The notes under the pieces are model-generated. The model searched no databases, was not told where the DNA came from, and saw nothing but the letters and a program-made list of their open reading frames with translations. A stretch of 64,000 nucleotides of DNA from Chionoecetes opilio (taxonomy: Eukaryota > Arthropoda > Malacostraca > Decapoda > Majidae), in assembly GCA_016584305.1 (NCBI GenBank), contig JACEEZ010023710.1, forward strand, positions 85,402-149,401, given 5' to 3'. The position numbers and the translations under genes are program-made. Below, in pieces: positions 21,901-29,895 of this stretch (position 1 is the stretch's first letter; each line of letters starts with the position of its first letter).

Positions 21901-24691
21901 AGTTATTTAGATGTGTGCTACACAGGTGCTTCATTTTTAAACTTAAATTATGAATAGCATTGTGTTAAACCCAGGGAAAAATGGTTTACTGGATGTATTT
22001 TTTAATGCCTATTGAACACCTTTTTTTTTTCTCTCTCCTGGCAGTGTGATGGTGTGTCCTTAGATCTGTCCAACGGCCCCTCCCTGCAAGGCATCGCCGT
22101 CCTGAACATTCCCTACACGCACGGAGGCTCCAACATGTGGGGAGACAATGCTTTGAAGAAAAGAAATAAAGCCAATAAAGGTAGAAAGAAAAAAGACAGA
22201 GAAAGGGAACTTTCAACCTCCTCGTTTACATCTGCTGATTTAAGCATCGCCATTCAAGGTGAGGGATAGGAATTAATGTCATGATTTACTGTTACGTATG
22301 AATTATTGGTTTGTGTTTCCATATAGTACTATGTATGCACAGCCACTGGAGGTCAGGTACTTGGTATAAAAGAGGCATTCCTATAATGGAGATCTGCCAC
22401 CTGTATATACTGGATAACCACCTGGGTAGTTTTTTGTGGCGCACATAAAGTTTTCATTCAATACATCACAAGGCTATGGATACATCATCATCCTCTCTGT
22501 GGTGTTATTACCGTCTAGTTCATCGGCCTCTCTTATTAGGAGTTTCAAAGTTATCTTATTAAGTCAAATTGTAATACTGTCTTGTATTTGTTGATGAGCA
22601 AATTGTTTTCTTTGTTTATGAACAATATGTTTTGGGTTTAGTGCCGTTTCCCATGTTTGGAAAAAGATCTGTTATTTGAAATGTTCTACCTTATCTTAGT
22701 TCTACCTCACTTCTTACCTTATTCTTCCTTAATCTTAGGATAGGATGTGTAGGGGTTTCTCCTCACAGATGGATGTAGTTTGATATGATTGCTCATTCAT
22801 ATTATTTATATGTATTATTTTTTATATACACAACTCGTGCAAAAATGTGTCAACTTTCAGAAAATCGTTTAACATGTATTTATATTTTAAGACCTACATA
22901 TGGATAGTAAGTTGTACTTTTGGAGTAAAGCAATAATTAACTACATATACCATGTGGTTCTTGGTATGAGCAGCCTCGCCAATATACCGTGTTGCAGACA
23001 TAATACGAATGACAGTGTACTCCAGGGAGGTCATACTGCAGTGATAGAGGTGTATGTCGAGCATGTTTTAAGCAACATTTTTACCTTACTGAGTTTACCA
23101 TCTTACCATCTATTCCAAACAGACATTGGTGATAAGCTGATTGAAGTCATTGGCTTTGAGAATTGCTTGCACATGGGCCAAGTGAGGACTGGCCTGAGAG
23201 GGTCCGGCCGTCGCTTGGCCCAGTGCTGCTCCGTTGTCATCCGCACCAGGAAAAAGTTCCCTATGCAGATTGACGGTGAGCCCTGGTGCCAGCCTCCCTG
23301 CACGGTAAGTTGTGGGAAAGTTACAAAGTATAGCTTGAGATTTCTTGCATTCAAAATTGAAAAGCTGCTTAAGGTTTGACAAAGTAATCTCCCACCAACC
23401 ATGTTTTCTTTGATTGTGTAAATAGCTTATACACAGTTGATGAACACTAATTGCTTTACTGCAGGACTGTGGTTCATATATGCAGTTTGTGGGGGTTGTG
23501 GCAACTGCAAAATTGCAGCTGTATTCTTCCGCATACAGGGATTCCTGCCTTTGCTGCGATGCTGGTAGCTAAAGACGGAGTGGTTGTACTGTCAGCTTTC
23601 CATTTATCTCAGTTTTCTTCCCACACCTTTGTCATCATGGTTCCAAACTGTTTCAGTTTAGCAAGTGATTGTCGTGTTAGACTTGTGAAAGGTATTGGAA
23701 GGGGATGATGCAATGAACATAAATACATCACAAGGCGTAAAACCATGGGGTTAACATTATGGCGGAATCGGTAACGCGCTGGTCTGGGAGTGCAATTCTG
23801 ATGTAGGTTCCAGTCCTCGCGAGGCAAGGAAAAAGATTTTGACTTATTTCTGAATTGTGAATTACCAGCCCGAGTCCAATGTGTTGCGAAGAGGGGACAG
23901 ATGTCATGTTTCCCATCGCACACATGAAGGCTGATGCAAAGAGGCTACTGGTAGGGTGAGCAGTTCTGCATCAATGTAAAAAGTACCCCATGTGTCTCGA
24001 GAAAGAGACTGATGTTGTGTTCCCTGTCGCACGCAAGAAAGAGTAAAGAGAAGATCAGAAGATAAGAAGAAGGAGTAGAGTAAGAACAAAGAAGATCCCC
24101 CCCCCCCCCCCCCCCACAATGACACTGAAGAAAAATGTAATATGGTGACTAGGTTGGGGTGTGGAGAGAGTGTTGCCTGTGGTCAGTATAAGTTGACTTA
24201 TAGGCAAGAATATTGATTGCTTTTGTGTCCACCCTTTGTTGTTTTAGTCAAAGCTCCCTCATCTGTACTTTCCTGATATGAATTATAGTCTACTGGATGT
24301 GTATTCGCGTATTCACCAACTATGATAATTTTCTTATAATCTTTGCAGTTGGCAGGGGATTACTGCATGGAATGTTGTTTTAGTTCATGTGCTATACCAG
24401 TTAAACTTTGATATAATTACGCTTTATCGTAAATGAACCTGTTATCAAAATACCGTGCACCAAAGCTTTTGCTGAGCACTCACAGTTATGAGTAATATTG
24501 CGTTTCCAACTGCATACTGAATTTCTTGACTCATTTCTGTGGGTGGGATTATAAGTTAGCTAATGAAAGATTCCTGAACTCATGTCACAATGTTCTGGCA
24601 GATACACATCACTCATCACAATCAAGTGCCGATGCTGATGGGTCCCAGAACGTGTCAAAGGAAAGGTATCTTTTCCTTCATCCGTAAGTGA
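2115..24691 (+). CDS. Dgk: Type I diacylglycerol kinase, 13 exons, 5' end outside window
   Basis: Phosphorylates diacylglycerol to phosphatidic acid, ending DAG signalling (family knowledge). Coding exons: 2115-2189, 2388-2507, 3640-3757, 4333-4538, 5266-5445, 8146-8262, 9040-9181, 15918-16042, 16154-16291, 16819-16974, 22045-22258, 23123-23304, 24602-24691. All junctions are GT-AG and the 1863 bases join without a stop into 620 residues plus TGA. In order: EF-hand loop 35-46, C1a 73-122, atypical C1b about 138-186, Ser/Thr linker 187-236, DAGK catalytic domain from about 250 with NPKSGG (256-261), GGDGT (307-311) and [10 protein letters not shown] (334-343), accessory domain about 397-590, then a short basic tail. 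An EF-hand plus two C1 plus catalytic core matches type I (alpha/beta/gamma, fly Dgk). The first EF-hand and recoverin-homology region must lie upstream. The fly-style symbol is by homology. Confidence 0.96.
2388..2507 (+). CDS. Dgk: DGK exon 2: calcium-binding EF-hand loop
   Basis: Residues 26-65. The 12-residue loop [12 protein letters not shown] (35-46) has D, D, D, T, S and E at positions 1, 3, 5, 7, 9 and 12, so calcium binding should be intact. It is followed by [13 protein letters not shown], a conserved type I DGK segment. Acceptor CTTCTAG, donor GTGAGT, phase 0. Intron 2 (2508-3639) carries repeat remnants. Confidence 0.95.
2917..3198 (+). mobile_element. Truncated TIR element, family C (left half)
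   Basis: Starts after TA (2915-2916) with CAGTAAACCCTCGCTTTTAC. It matches the left half of the element at 34727-35812 closely, including AACTTTTTCTGCCAGTC and CGATCAGTCT. Similarity ends near 3175-3198, where a LINE tail on the - strand begins. It sits in DGK intron 2. Confidence 0.7.
3199..3280 (-). mobile_element. LINE 3' end with CATAAGAA tail
   Basis: Four CATAAGAA-type units are followed by AAGCTACAAGAGGCCGTGAG and a segment ending AGTTCCTGT. Reverse-complemented, this matches the end of the LINE fragment at 8760-9026 almost exactly. It is a heavily 5'-truncated non-LTR insertion with a short tandem tail in place of poly-A. Confidence 0.7.
3640..3757 (+). CDS. Dgk: DGK exon 3: first half of C1a zinc finger
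   Basis: Residues 66-104 plus one base of codon 105. Carries His73, Cys86, Cys89 and Cys103 of the first C1 domain, with H-x12-C-x2-C-x13-C spacing. Acceptor TTGTCACAG, donor GTAGGT, ends in phase 1. The split codon is completed to Phe by exon 4. Confidence 0.95.
4333..4538 (+). CDS. Dgk: DGK exon 4: end of C1a and most of C1b
   Basis: Residues 106-173. Completes C1a with Cys106, His111, Cys114 and Cys122, so H-x12-C-x2-C-x13-C-x2-C-x4-H-x2-C-x7-C is perfect. Then the atypical second C1 begins, with NCPGKCSRC and [10 protein letters not shown]. Acceptor CCCTCAG, donor GTAAGT, ends in phase 0. Confidence 0.96.
4690..4975 (+). pseudogene. Non-LTR reverse transcriptase fragment in DGK intron 4
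   Basis: The + strand encodes [17 protein letters not shown] followed by [12 protein letters not shown]. This is the motif B to motif C stretch of a non-LTR reverse transcriptase, with the catalytic FADD box. The preceding bases read VPQGPV in another frame, so there is at least one frame break. It is short and truncated on both sides, so it is inactive. Confidence 0.75.
5266..5445 (+). CDS. Dgk: DGK exon 5: end of C1b and linker; ends in the minisatellite unit
   Basis: Residues 174-233. Finishes C1b with His175, Cys178 and Cys186, then a linker containing [13 protein letters not shown] that leads to the catalytic domain. Acceptor GTCCACAG, donor ACG|GTGAGT, phase 0. The last 13 exon bases (5433-5445) and the first 15 intron bases are the first unit of the 28-bp array that fills most of intron 5. 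Using the next donor instead would add codons GTG AGT ACT CCC TGA, a stop after four residues. Confidence 0.95.
5433..7870 (+). repeat. 28-bp minisatellite of duplicated 5' splice sites, about 87 copies
   Basis: Each unit reads CAGTGACGGGACG, then GTGAGTACTCCCTGA. The length of 2438 bp gives about 87 units. Variation is concentrated just before the donor: GGGACG, GGCACG, GGGACA and GGGGCA forms, with the A-ending forms enriched at both edges. GTGAGT itself is kept in essentially every unit. A few units carry small indels, as near 6268, 6605, 6811, 6966 and 7407. The - strand is open in all three frames only because the unit has no stop codon in that direction. Confidence 0.98.
8146..8262 (+). 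CDS. Dgk: DGK exon 6: start of catalytic domain
   Basis: Residues 234-272. [14 protein letters not shown] opens the DAGK catalytic fold, with NPKSGG at 256-261. Acceptor TTCCCCAG, donor GTAGCT (weaker than its neighbours), phase 0 at both ends. This is the first exon after the donor minisatellite. Confidence 0.95.
8760..9026 (+). mobile_element. 5'-truncated LINE fragment ending just before DGK exon 7
   Basis: Translated with frame breaks, it resembles the extreme C-terminus of a non-LTR polyprotein: a VNDWNGL piece, then [22 protein letters not shown] residues. It runs into GGAACTACCTCGTGTAGGTC and a TTCTTATG-type tandem tail. The same tail occurs inverted at 3199-3280. The tail ends about 13 bases before the exon 7 acceptor. 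Confidence 0.7.
9040..9181 (+). CDS. Dgk: DGK exon 7: ATP-site GGDGT
   Basis: Residues 273-319 plus one base of codon 320. Contains [17 protein letters not shown] with the glycine-rich GGDGT motif (307-311) needed for catalysis in DGKs. Acceptor ACATTTCAG, donor GTGAGT, ends in phase 1. It joins exon 8 to give Asp320. Confidence 0.96.
9596..10011 (+). mobile_element. TIR element, family B, with long poly-A interior
   Basis: Left end CAGTAAACCCTCTCATATTC, right end its inverse (CGAATACGAGAGGTTTTACTG), flanked by TA (9594-9595 and 10012-10013). The interior is several long A tracts separated by a motif like TAGCTAGGAAATTTCGACCC. A second copy is at 47196-47519. No transposase. Probably a pogo/Tigger-like MITE, which is inference. 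Confidence 0.78.
10014..10689. other. Intron 7 sequence, nothing recognised
   Basis: Mixed-composition DNA with one A-rich run near 10122. No exon, RNA gene or repeat is recognised. It leads into the first block of the 26-bp G-rich repeat. Confidence 0.4.
10690..10905 (+). repeat. Short block of the 26-bp G-rich minisatellite
   Basis: About eight diverged copies of the same unit that fills 12486-14880, recognisable by GTGGGTGTTGGTGG and GGTTGGGGAAG. It is separated from the main array by about 1.6 kb of unrelated sequence. Confidence 0.9.
10930..12480. other. Non-repetitive segment between two blocks of one minisatellite
   Basis: AT-rich DNA without recognised exons. It contains a direct repeat of CTGAGCGAGAGATGGAGGGA (about 11603 and 11771). 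Its position between two blocks of one tandem repeat suggests either an insertion into an older, longer array or independent seeding. I found no clear target-site duplication. Confidence 0.4.
12486..14880 (+). repeat. 26-bp G-rich minisatellite, about 92 copies, in DGK intron 7
   Basis: The unit is a GGGTGTTGGTGG block followed by TTGGGGAAGGGGGT. The span of about 2.4 kb gives roughly 92 units. Variants swap AAGGGGGT, AAAGGGGT, AAGTGGGT and AAGGGGAT, and a few units drop half. Every unit has several runs of three or more G on the sense strand. Long frames on either strand are repeat translations. The right edge (14880-15010) degenerates into GGGATGTGGGTGGG. Confidence 0.97.
15011..15917. other. 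3' part of DGK intron 7, nothing recognised
   Basis: AT-rich intron sequence with short A and T runs. No repeat family or RNA gene recognised. It ends in the exon 8 acceptor TGTTCCCAG. Confidence 0.5.
15918..16042 (+). CDS. Dgk: DGK exon 8: catalytic loop [10 protein letters not shown]
   Basis: Residues 321-361, with two bases completing Asp320. [20 protein letters not shown] is the second diagnostic DGK catalytic motif. Acceptor TTCCCAG, donor GTAAAA, ends in phase 0. Intron 8 is only 111 bp. Confidence 0.97.
16154..16291 (+). CDS. Dgk: DGK exon 9: end of catalytic, start of accessory domain
   Basis: Residues 362-407. MMDRWHIEV closes the catalytic domain. An acidic spacer (LEGDEGGDK) leads to [12 protein letters not shown], the opening of the DAGK accessory domain. 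Acceptor CTTTTCAG, donor GTAAGT, phase 0. Confidence 0.95.
16819..16974 (+). CDS. Dgk: DGK exon 10: accessory domain
   Basis: Residues 408-459, beginning [19 protein letters not shown] and including [16 protein letters not shown], both strongly conserved in type I DGKs. Acceptor TTTTACAG, donor GTGAGT, phase 0. Intron 10 is about 5.1 kb and filled with nested transposons. Confidence 0.96.
17311..17826 (-). mobile_element. CR1/L2-like LINE 3' fragment with CAACTAGGTAAATA tail
   Basis: The - strand encodes about 156 residues, including [43 protein letters not shown] and a final [17 protein letters not shown]. This is the C-terminal end of a non-LTR reverse transcriptase protein. It is followed by a tandem tail (17311-17340 on the + strand reads TTACCTAGTTGTATTTACC). 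The frame is open but 5'-truncated. Related 3' ends lie at 29739-29830 and 49780-50195. Confidence 0.85.
17866..17970. repeat. Imperfect CCTAA repeat
   Basis: Repeated AACCTAA/ACATAACCTAA units. The core CCTAA is the arthropod telomeric pentamer, but phase and spacing are irregular, so this is a degenerate interstitial run rather than a telomere. Similar runs occur near 20695, 44250-44410, 45115-45195, 45590, 46530, 46865, 56265 and 57565. Confidence 0.7.
19921..19970. repeat. Perfect 50-bp palindrome
   Basis: Two 25-base arms, the left beginning AACTCCTCTTCTTCATCC, meet at GAATTC with no loop. In copy 2 (around 58174-58196) only one arm is present. Confidence 0.9.
19977..20265. repeat. Large near-perfect hairpin, arms about 140 bases
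   Basis: The left arm starts TGAAATCACGGCAGCGTTCC and the right arm ends with the complement. Both contain CAGACATGGTGCCTCAGAGG or its inverse, with the turn near TATTGCTATTAATG (about 20122). The arms differ by a few substitutions and small indels. It is part of the nested TIR element, and copy 2 retains one arm only. Confidence 0.85.
22045..22258 (+). CDS. Dgk: DGK exon 11: accessory domain with polybasic insert
   Basis: Residues 460-530 plus one base of codon 531. [17 protein letters not shown] (about 476-492) is conserved accessory-domain sequence. It is followed by a strongly basic stretch at 497-513 ([17 protein letters not shown]) and a Ser/Thr-rich segment before DLSIAIQ. Acceptor TCCTGGCAG, donor GTGAGG. 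The basic loop sits where vertebrate type I enzymes vary in length and may affect membrane binding or localisation, which is inference. Confidence 0.94.
23123..23304 (+). CDS. Dgk: DGK exon 12: C-terminal accessory domain
   Basis: Residues 532-591. Includes [34 protein letters not shown] and [15 protein letters not shown], the characteristic end of the accessory domain. Acceptor TTCCAAACAG, donor GTAAGT, phase 0. Reading through the donor would add about 25 unconserved residues before a stop. Confidence 0.96.
23750..24050 (+). mobile_element. tRNA-derived SINE in DGK intron 12
   Basis: Starts with an A-box-like TGGCGGAATCGGTAACGCG and, 30-40 bases on, a B-box-like GGTTCCAGTCC, spaced as in an internal RNA polymerase III promoter. 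An unrelated body follows, in which CCCATCGCACACATGAAGG is echoed by CCCTGTCGCACGCAAGAAAG. Ends are approximate. A functional tRNA is unlikely because no acceptor stem closes. Confidence 0.55.
24602..24691 (+). CDS. Dgk: DGK exon 13: terminal coding exon and stop
   Basis: Encodes 29 residues, [18 protein letters not shown] then [11 protein letters not shown], and TGA at 24689-24691. The ITHxNQxPMLMGP block is the known C-terminal signature of type I diacylglycerol kinases, so this short exon is secure despite its size. Acceptor TGTTCTGGCAG, phase 0 from exon 12. Confidence 0.95.
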   Translation: MHITHHNQVPMLMGPRTCQRKGIFSFIRK

Positions 24692-27076
24692 CAAGAGAGT
24701 CCCGGGGCAGCTCAGAGTGCCCCAAAGTGTCCTAAAGATTCTCTCAGGTTTTCTAAGCTTAGATGTCTTGCAAGAAAACATTGAAACAAACATGAAGCTT
24801 AGAGGGATTATTCATATGAGGATCCCGAATATGATCAATTTATCAGATGTATGAAGGTATGTATAAATCCTTAGACACTTTGTATTTGTTAATTCTTTGG
24901 CTATTGTTATGCAGTAAGTCTTGTCTTGCTTGTTACCCATTCATCTCCACACTATCACCGCGGTGTTTTCCTGAGTTATGACTTTTGATAACAGAAGGCT
25001 GTCTCCCAAACGTAGGGTGACGCTAAATGCACACCAGTTCTCACCCAAAAATATCAAACAATTTATAATTGTGAATAGTTTTGATATGCATGTAACCTAA
25101 TTAATTCACCAGAAAGAGAGAAAACTGCTCATCATCTAAAAGTACATTTCCATTTTCTAGAAGATTACTTATGAAAGGGTGTTGATCGCTTAATTTTCTT
25201 GGTTTTTGGCTGAGAGAATATCTATTTAAAAATTACATAAGTATGAGACAGGAAGCTAATAAGATATGACAAATGAATGTACCATTGATAGGCTCCCTGA
25301 TGATAAATCTTACTGTTAGTGTTGGTTGTTATGAAAAGCTAGTCATTTTTATTCATCAGACATCTGATAAGTAAATCATATTCATGAGTCAGTGCAGTGG
25401 CAGGATATTTTTAGGAAGGTTCAGTAGTGGAAATGCTGTGTTAGGCTCTTGAGGGTCATTTTGACACTCACACGAGGCTGGAAACTAAAAGATTTCCAGA
25501 TAATTAGAGGAAGTATATTTTCTTTTGAAGAAATAGATACTATTACAATTATAATAATATTTTTACTATTTGATTCTCTAGTCTATACTTGATAGAAAAA
25601 TTGTGTTGTTCAGATATACTTTTTTTACAATTGAGGTGATAAAAACAATGAGCTTTAATGCAAATCTAGTTTTTCATACCATTAAAGCTGCTACAAAACT
25701 AATTTTTTATGATTTTGAAATGAGGGAAAGTGTGAGTTAAGGTCCAAGCTATGGAGAAGAACCTTAATTAATGAATCATGCAATAGTAGGTTGTTTGGTA
25801 TTACAAGATAATGCAATTGTTTATCTAGTTGTTCTAGGAGTCTGCTTTGCATATAAATTTGGCATTCCTTTATTCTTGTTACTCTCGTCTCTGTCTTGTC
25901 ACCTTTCCCACTGCCTTAGTAATGTTCTATTGTTTCCAGACATAGCTACCTGATATCTCAGAGCAGTTTCTTTATCTTATGCATCCAGCGTAATCTTGAA
26001 CCTTGACCTAACGTCTGCCTTGCAAGGCTGTCCCGTCTTGAAGGTGTTCACTGTGTAGTCATGACTAGAGTGGATCTCCCAAAATGTGCCAAAAAACATG
26101 ACGCTTAATGTAGGGTAAGAGGTTTCTTAGTGAAAATGATACAAAAATCTAGTCACATGTAAAGAAAATATGTATATTCCAGGCTCTTACTTGGCCCCTA
26201 TACAAATTGCTTAATCACAATGCATGGACATTAATTTCCATGAAAAGTTTCAGATGTTTTATGTATGCTAACGTAATATTATATGCTCCCTCATCAGGTA
26301 ATAATTTCATAGGGTAATGTTATTTTTTATGTGATGCAGTAAGATTCATTATTTTACTTGAAAATAAAATTTTATTGTGTTCCAGAGAAAGAAATTACAT
26401 TATCAGCATCATAAACGTAGTACATCATGAAAGAAATCATAGACATAGTAATGACAGCAATCCATGTCTGTTTGTGCACAATGCATTGACACCACTTTCT
26501 CATCACTATGGCTGAAATTGGTAGACTGTTGTTCCAGCCATATCTGGCAGCTCAGTATTCCTCATCGCCCTCACTACGAGGCATCCAGCTCAGTAAGCCT
26601 CAAAGAGGTGGAGATGTCAAAATTACAGATTGCACACTTCAAAAATGAAAATCGAAATTAATTGTTTTTCTTAATGTGTTTTTTCATTTACTGTCACTAC
26701 TTTCTGCCACTACTGTACAGATAGGATCATGTACCCAAAACACACAAGCACCTGCTGCCAAATTAAGTACCTCCTTGGGGGCCATGAATACACATTACAT
26801 GGGGTCATAATTGACATTTTCCAAGTGGCACTTATCACATTGTACAATAACCTTGTAGATGGATCTGGGCAGTGGTTAGATGTACACAATTTCTTAGATG
26901 TTTGTGTTTCCTCTGATGGAGTGATGCATGCAACAAATTTGATAATTCAAACACATTCATGTTGCTTAATCAGGACTCAGCATTATTTTAGAACTCAAGT
27001 GAAAAAAGACCTGTGCATTTGTTTTAGCTGAGAGGCCTCCCTCCGTCATACCACCTGTGTATTATTTAACTTCCAC
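24692..27076 (+). other. DGK 3' UTR and downstream flank
   Basis: AT-rich sequence following the DGK stop. Candidate cleavage signals are ATTAAA at 25681 and AATAAA at 26363, the latter followed by a GT-rich stretch. No further exon of DGK or another gene is recognised. I see no transposon ends before the element starting at 27079. Confidence 0.5.
26363..26368 (+). promoter_or_regulatory. Candidate DGK polyadenylation signal AATAAA
   Basis: First canonical AATAAA on the + strand after the stop, about 1.67 kb downstream, followed within 10-15 bases by TTATTGTGTTCC, a plausible GU-rich element. The ATTAAA at 25681 is an earlier alternative. Confidence 0.4.
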
Positions 27077-27078
27077 TA

Positions 27079-27400
27079 CAGTAATCTCCCCAAGACCTTG
27101 CTGGATAACGTCGAAAGCCAGATAACGCATCACTACCCCCCTAGGCCCCCCCGGCGCCCACGAACCCAATAATAACCAGCAAAAATCATGATAGCAGTAA
27201 TAATAATAATAATAATAATAATGGCTAGAACAGTATATTATCGAATTATCCGGCAAAAAGACGTTTAGTGCATCTCGCACCGGAATATTCGCCGAATAAT
27301 GCATCACATGGACGGATGGTGTTTTAATACAGCCGAATTGCTGGCGCCGGATAACGTAGCACGACGGATATTAGAACTACGGAAAAATGGGAGATTACTG
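27079..27400 (+). mobile_element. 322-bp TIR element, family D, TA target site
   Basis: The ends CAGTAATCTCCC and GGGAGATTACTG are perfect inverses, and the match extends through flanking ACTA/TAGT. TA at 27077-27078 and 27401-27402. The interior repeats GGATAACG, CGAATAATGC and similar half-palindromes and includes an (ATA)n run near 27200. No coding capacity. pogo/Tigger-like, by inference. Confidence 0.8.
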
Positions 27401-27667
27401 TAGTTGTATATTTGAATTTCACTGTAAGGAGTGATTTTCATAACAGCACCACCACTTAAAACCCATCATTTTCCCATCATTTAACTTCAGTTTCTTAGGT
27501 GCGTCTTGAGGGAGACCCACTTGATTATTTTGTCATGTGTCACCCTATCACATTTATACTTTCTTTTTAGTTTCTTTTCTCCTATTTCGTGATTCTTTGG
27601 GTAGATGGCGGCAAAAAAGCTGTCACAGTACAGTTGCAAATTGTTGAGTCACTCATTTACATATTAA

Positions 27668-27871
27668 CTCCTTCACGCCCAGATTTTTCCTCTGCTATAT
27701 AAAATCATCCGTTGTTAGCTATAAAATTACAAAAATTCACTTAATATACCAAATTAGCTAGTGGACAAGGATACTAAGCAGGTCATATCTATAAAATATT
27801 GCTTATATTCACTAAAAATCGTCTAATGGTACCCAAATAACAATGGAAATTACGTTCTGGGTCTCAAGGGG
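27668..27871 (+). mobile_element. 204-bp TTAA-flanked MITE, family P, copy 1
   Basis: Flanked by TTAA (27664-27667 and 27872-27875). Ends CTCCTTCACGCCCAGA and TCTGGGTCTCAAGGGG. The interior shares AATTAGCTAGTGGACAAGG and CTATAAAATATTGCTTAT with copies at 49177-49382 (inverted) and 63548-63747. piggyBac-type termini. Confidence 0.85.
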
Positions 27872-28615
27872 TTAAAGTAAAAATTCACTACTCTATACTG
27901 AAACATCAAGGCCTCTAGTGTAACATATCGTTGCAAGTAAACTTCTCAATTTCATATCAGATTCTGAGTGTTGATGTTCTAACAGTGAGTTGCTATCGAC
28001 CTGCACATCACTCCACTAGTGGATTCGATAGGCTTGCCCCTCGCTACAGAACATCTTCATTTATCACCATGTAGTAGTGACTCACTAGGCATGAGTAGCA
28101 CTGCATCATCCATCATCATCATTGTAATTCTTTACCTATTTCATTCCACACTTCTATTAATTTCTTGAGCATTTTAATGGAAGAGTAGAGTCAGTGGTAT
28201 GTGACTGCCTCATGCATTATTCTTTGTCTGGAACTAATCACTTGACACATTCTAGTACGATGGTGCTATTTTTATACTTTTTAGTATTGATAACCGTTGC
28301 CTTGGTTAAAGATACATACTGAGATTTATCCTGAAATAACACCCTATTTTACTGCATCATGCTACAGTGACATGTTTCCCTGTGTTTGCAGTCCTCTAGA
28401 AAGAAATAACTTGCGTGAGCCTTGGATGACGTGATGACTATTTGTATTACGTAGGTAAATTTGGGAATAAGCTGCGGGATGTATGATGAAATATTTGAAA
28501 CATTTTGTGTGCCGTTATTTGAGCTGCTGATTTATGATATAGTGCACATAGAAAATTAGATGGGAAAAATATTCACGCATGTGTGCACGCATACTCATAC
28601 ATGCACAGTCTTATA

Positions 28616-29349
28616 CAGGGAAGTCCCTTTATACGAGCATTCGGTATACGAGAAATCAATGATACGAACTGAGTAAATTAGGGTTTATTTTCAATATACG
28701 AGATCGAAAATCCAATGCTACGACATTCAAACTGGGGTGAGTAAAATTACCAAGTTCAAAATGCGCGCCCTACCACGTATGCATCTGGGCTGTATGATGA
28801 TGTTGTGGTGGCCCCAAGCTTGGGGCTGCACACCTGGCTAATTACCCCTAAAGGTCAAGCCATCACCTGGCGTGGACCTGACTCCCTCGTGACCCAAATT
28901 CCTCCCGCACCTCCGTTGCTGGGTTCCCGCCCTGGCTTCCTAGACCAGCTTCTGCCAGTTACCTACCTACCACCACACTGAGAGGAACACAGGGAGAGGA
29001 GGAGTGGTGTTCCTCTCACTGTAGTGGTTGGTAGGTAACTGACTGAATACAGGACTCCCGGTTGGACAAAGGGGGATTTTGGTTGACCCCAGTCAGGTCA
29101 CTCCAAGCAAGGCGTGACCTGAAGGGTAATTAGCCAGGTGTGCGGCCTGACCTTTAGGGGTAATTAGCCAGGTGTGCGGCCCCAACCTTGGAACCCCTAC
29201 AGTTTATTTTAGCTTGAAAAACATGTCTTTGATGGGGTCCTGGAACCAAACCTATATTTTACCATTAGTTATGTATTTCGCCATACGAGATTTCACTTTA
29301 CGAGTATGCCAGATGGAACCTAACTGCTCGTATCTTCGGAACTTCCCTG
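28616..29349 (+). mobile_element. 734-bp TIR element, family E, TA target site, with internal hairpins
   Basis: Begins CAGGGAAGTCCCTTTATACG after TA (28614-28615). It ends with the imperfect inverse CGTATCTTCGGAACTTCCCTG before TA (29350-29351). Several sub-terminal TACGAG motifs recur. The centre (about 28810-29195) folds back on itself: TGGCTAATTACCCC and its inverse, and ACCTACCTACCACCACACTG with its inverse. The downstream flank is a (TA)n tract. Confidence 0.75.
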
Positions 29350-29548
<199 letters not shown>

Positions 29549-29667
29549 TGTGTGTGTGTGTGTGTTTGTGTGCGTTCATGTGTGTTCAAGATTTCAATGG
29601 TAAAGCGAAAATACACACACATACACATACACGCAAAATTACTTAAAAGTAGAAATGAAGACAAGGC

Positions 29668-29668
<1 letters not shown>

Positions 29669-29738
<70 letters not shown>
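29669..29738. repeat. (CA)n microsatellite
   Basis: About 35 CA dinucleotides directly abutting the 5' edge of a truncated LINE 3' end at 29739. Confidence 0.95.
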
Positions 29739-29740
<2 letters not shown>

Positions 29741-29895
29741 AGGACTTCAAAGGCAAACTGGATAATAGTAGATTTGGAGATGGGACAGTACTAGCATAGC
29801 TCTTTTCCTGTATGTTACAACTAGGTAAATACAACTAGGTTGTATTTAACTAGTTGTAACACAACAACTAGTTGTTGACACACACACACACAATA
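29739..29895 (+). mobile_element. Very short LINE 3' end with AACTAGGTAAATA tail
   Basis: TCAGGACTTCAAAGGCAAAC and the following 70 bases match the 3' end of the LINE at 49780-50195, including ATAGCTCTTTTCCTGTATG and the tail ACAACTAGGTAAATACAACT. The tail then inverts (TAGTTGTAACACAACAACTA) and ends in another CA run. Only about 80 bp of coding remnant remain. Confidence 0.8.

Noticed and set aside
23305..23379. Read-through of the exon 12 donor as an alternative C-terminus
   Set aside because: Possible in principle, but the added 25 residues are unlike any DGK tail and the donor GTAAGT is strong.
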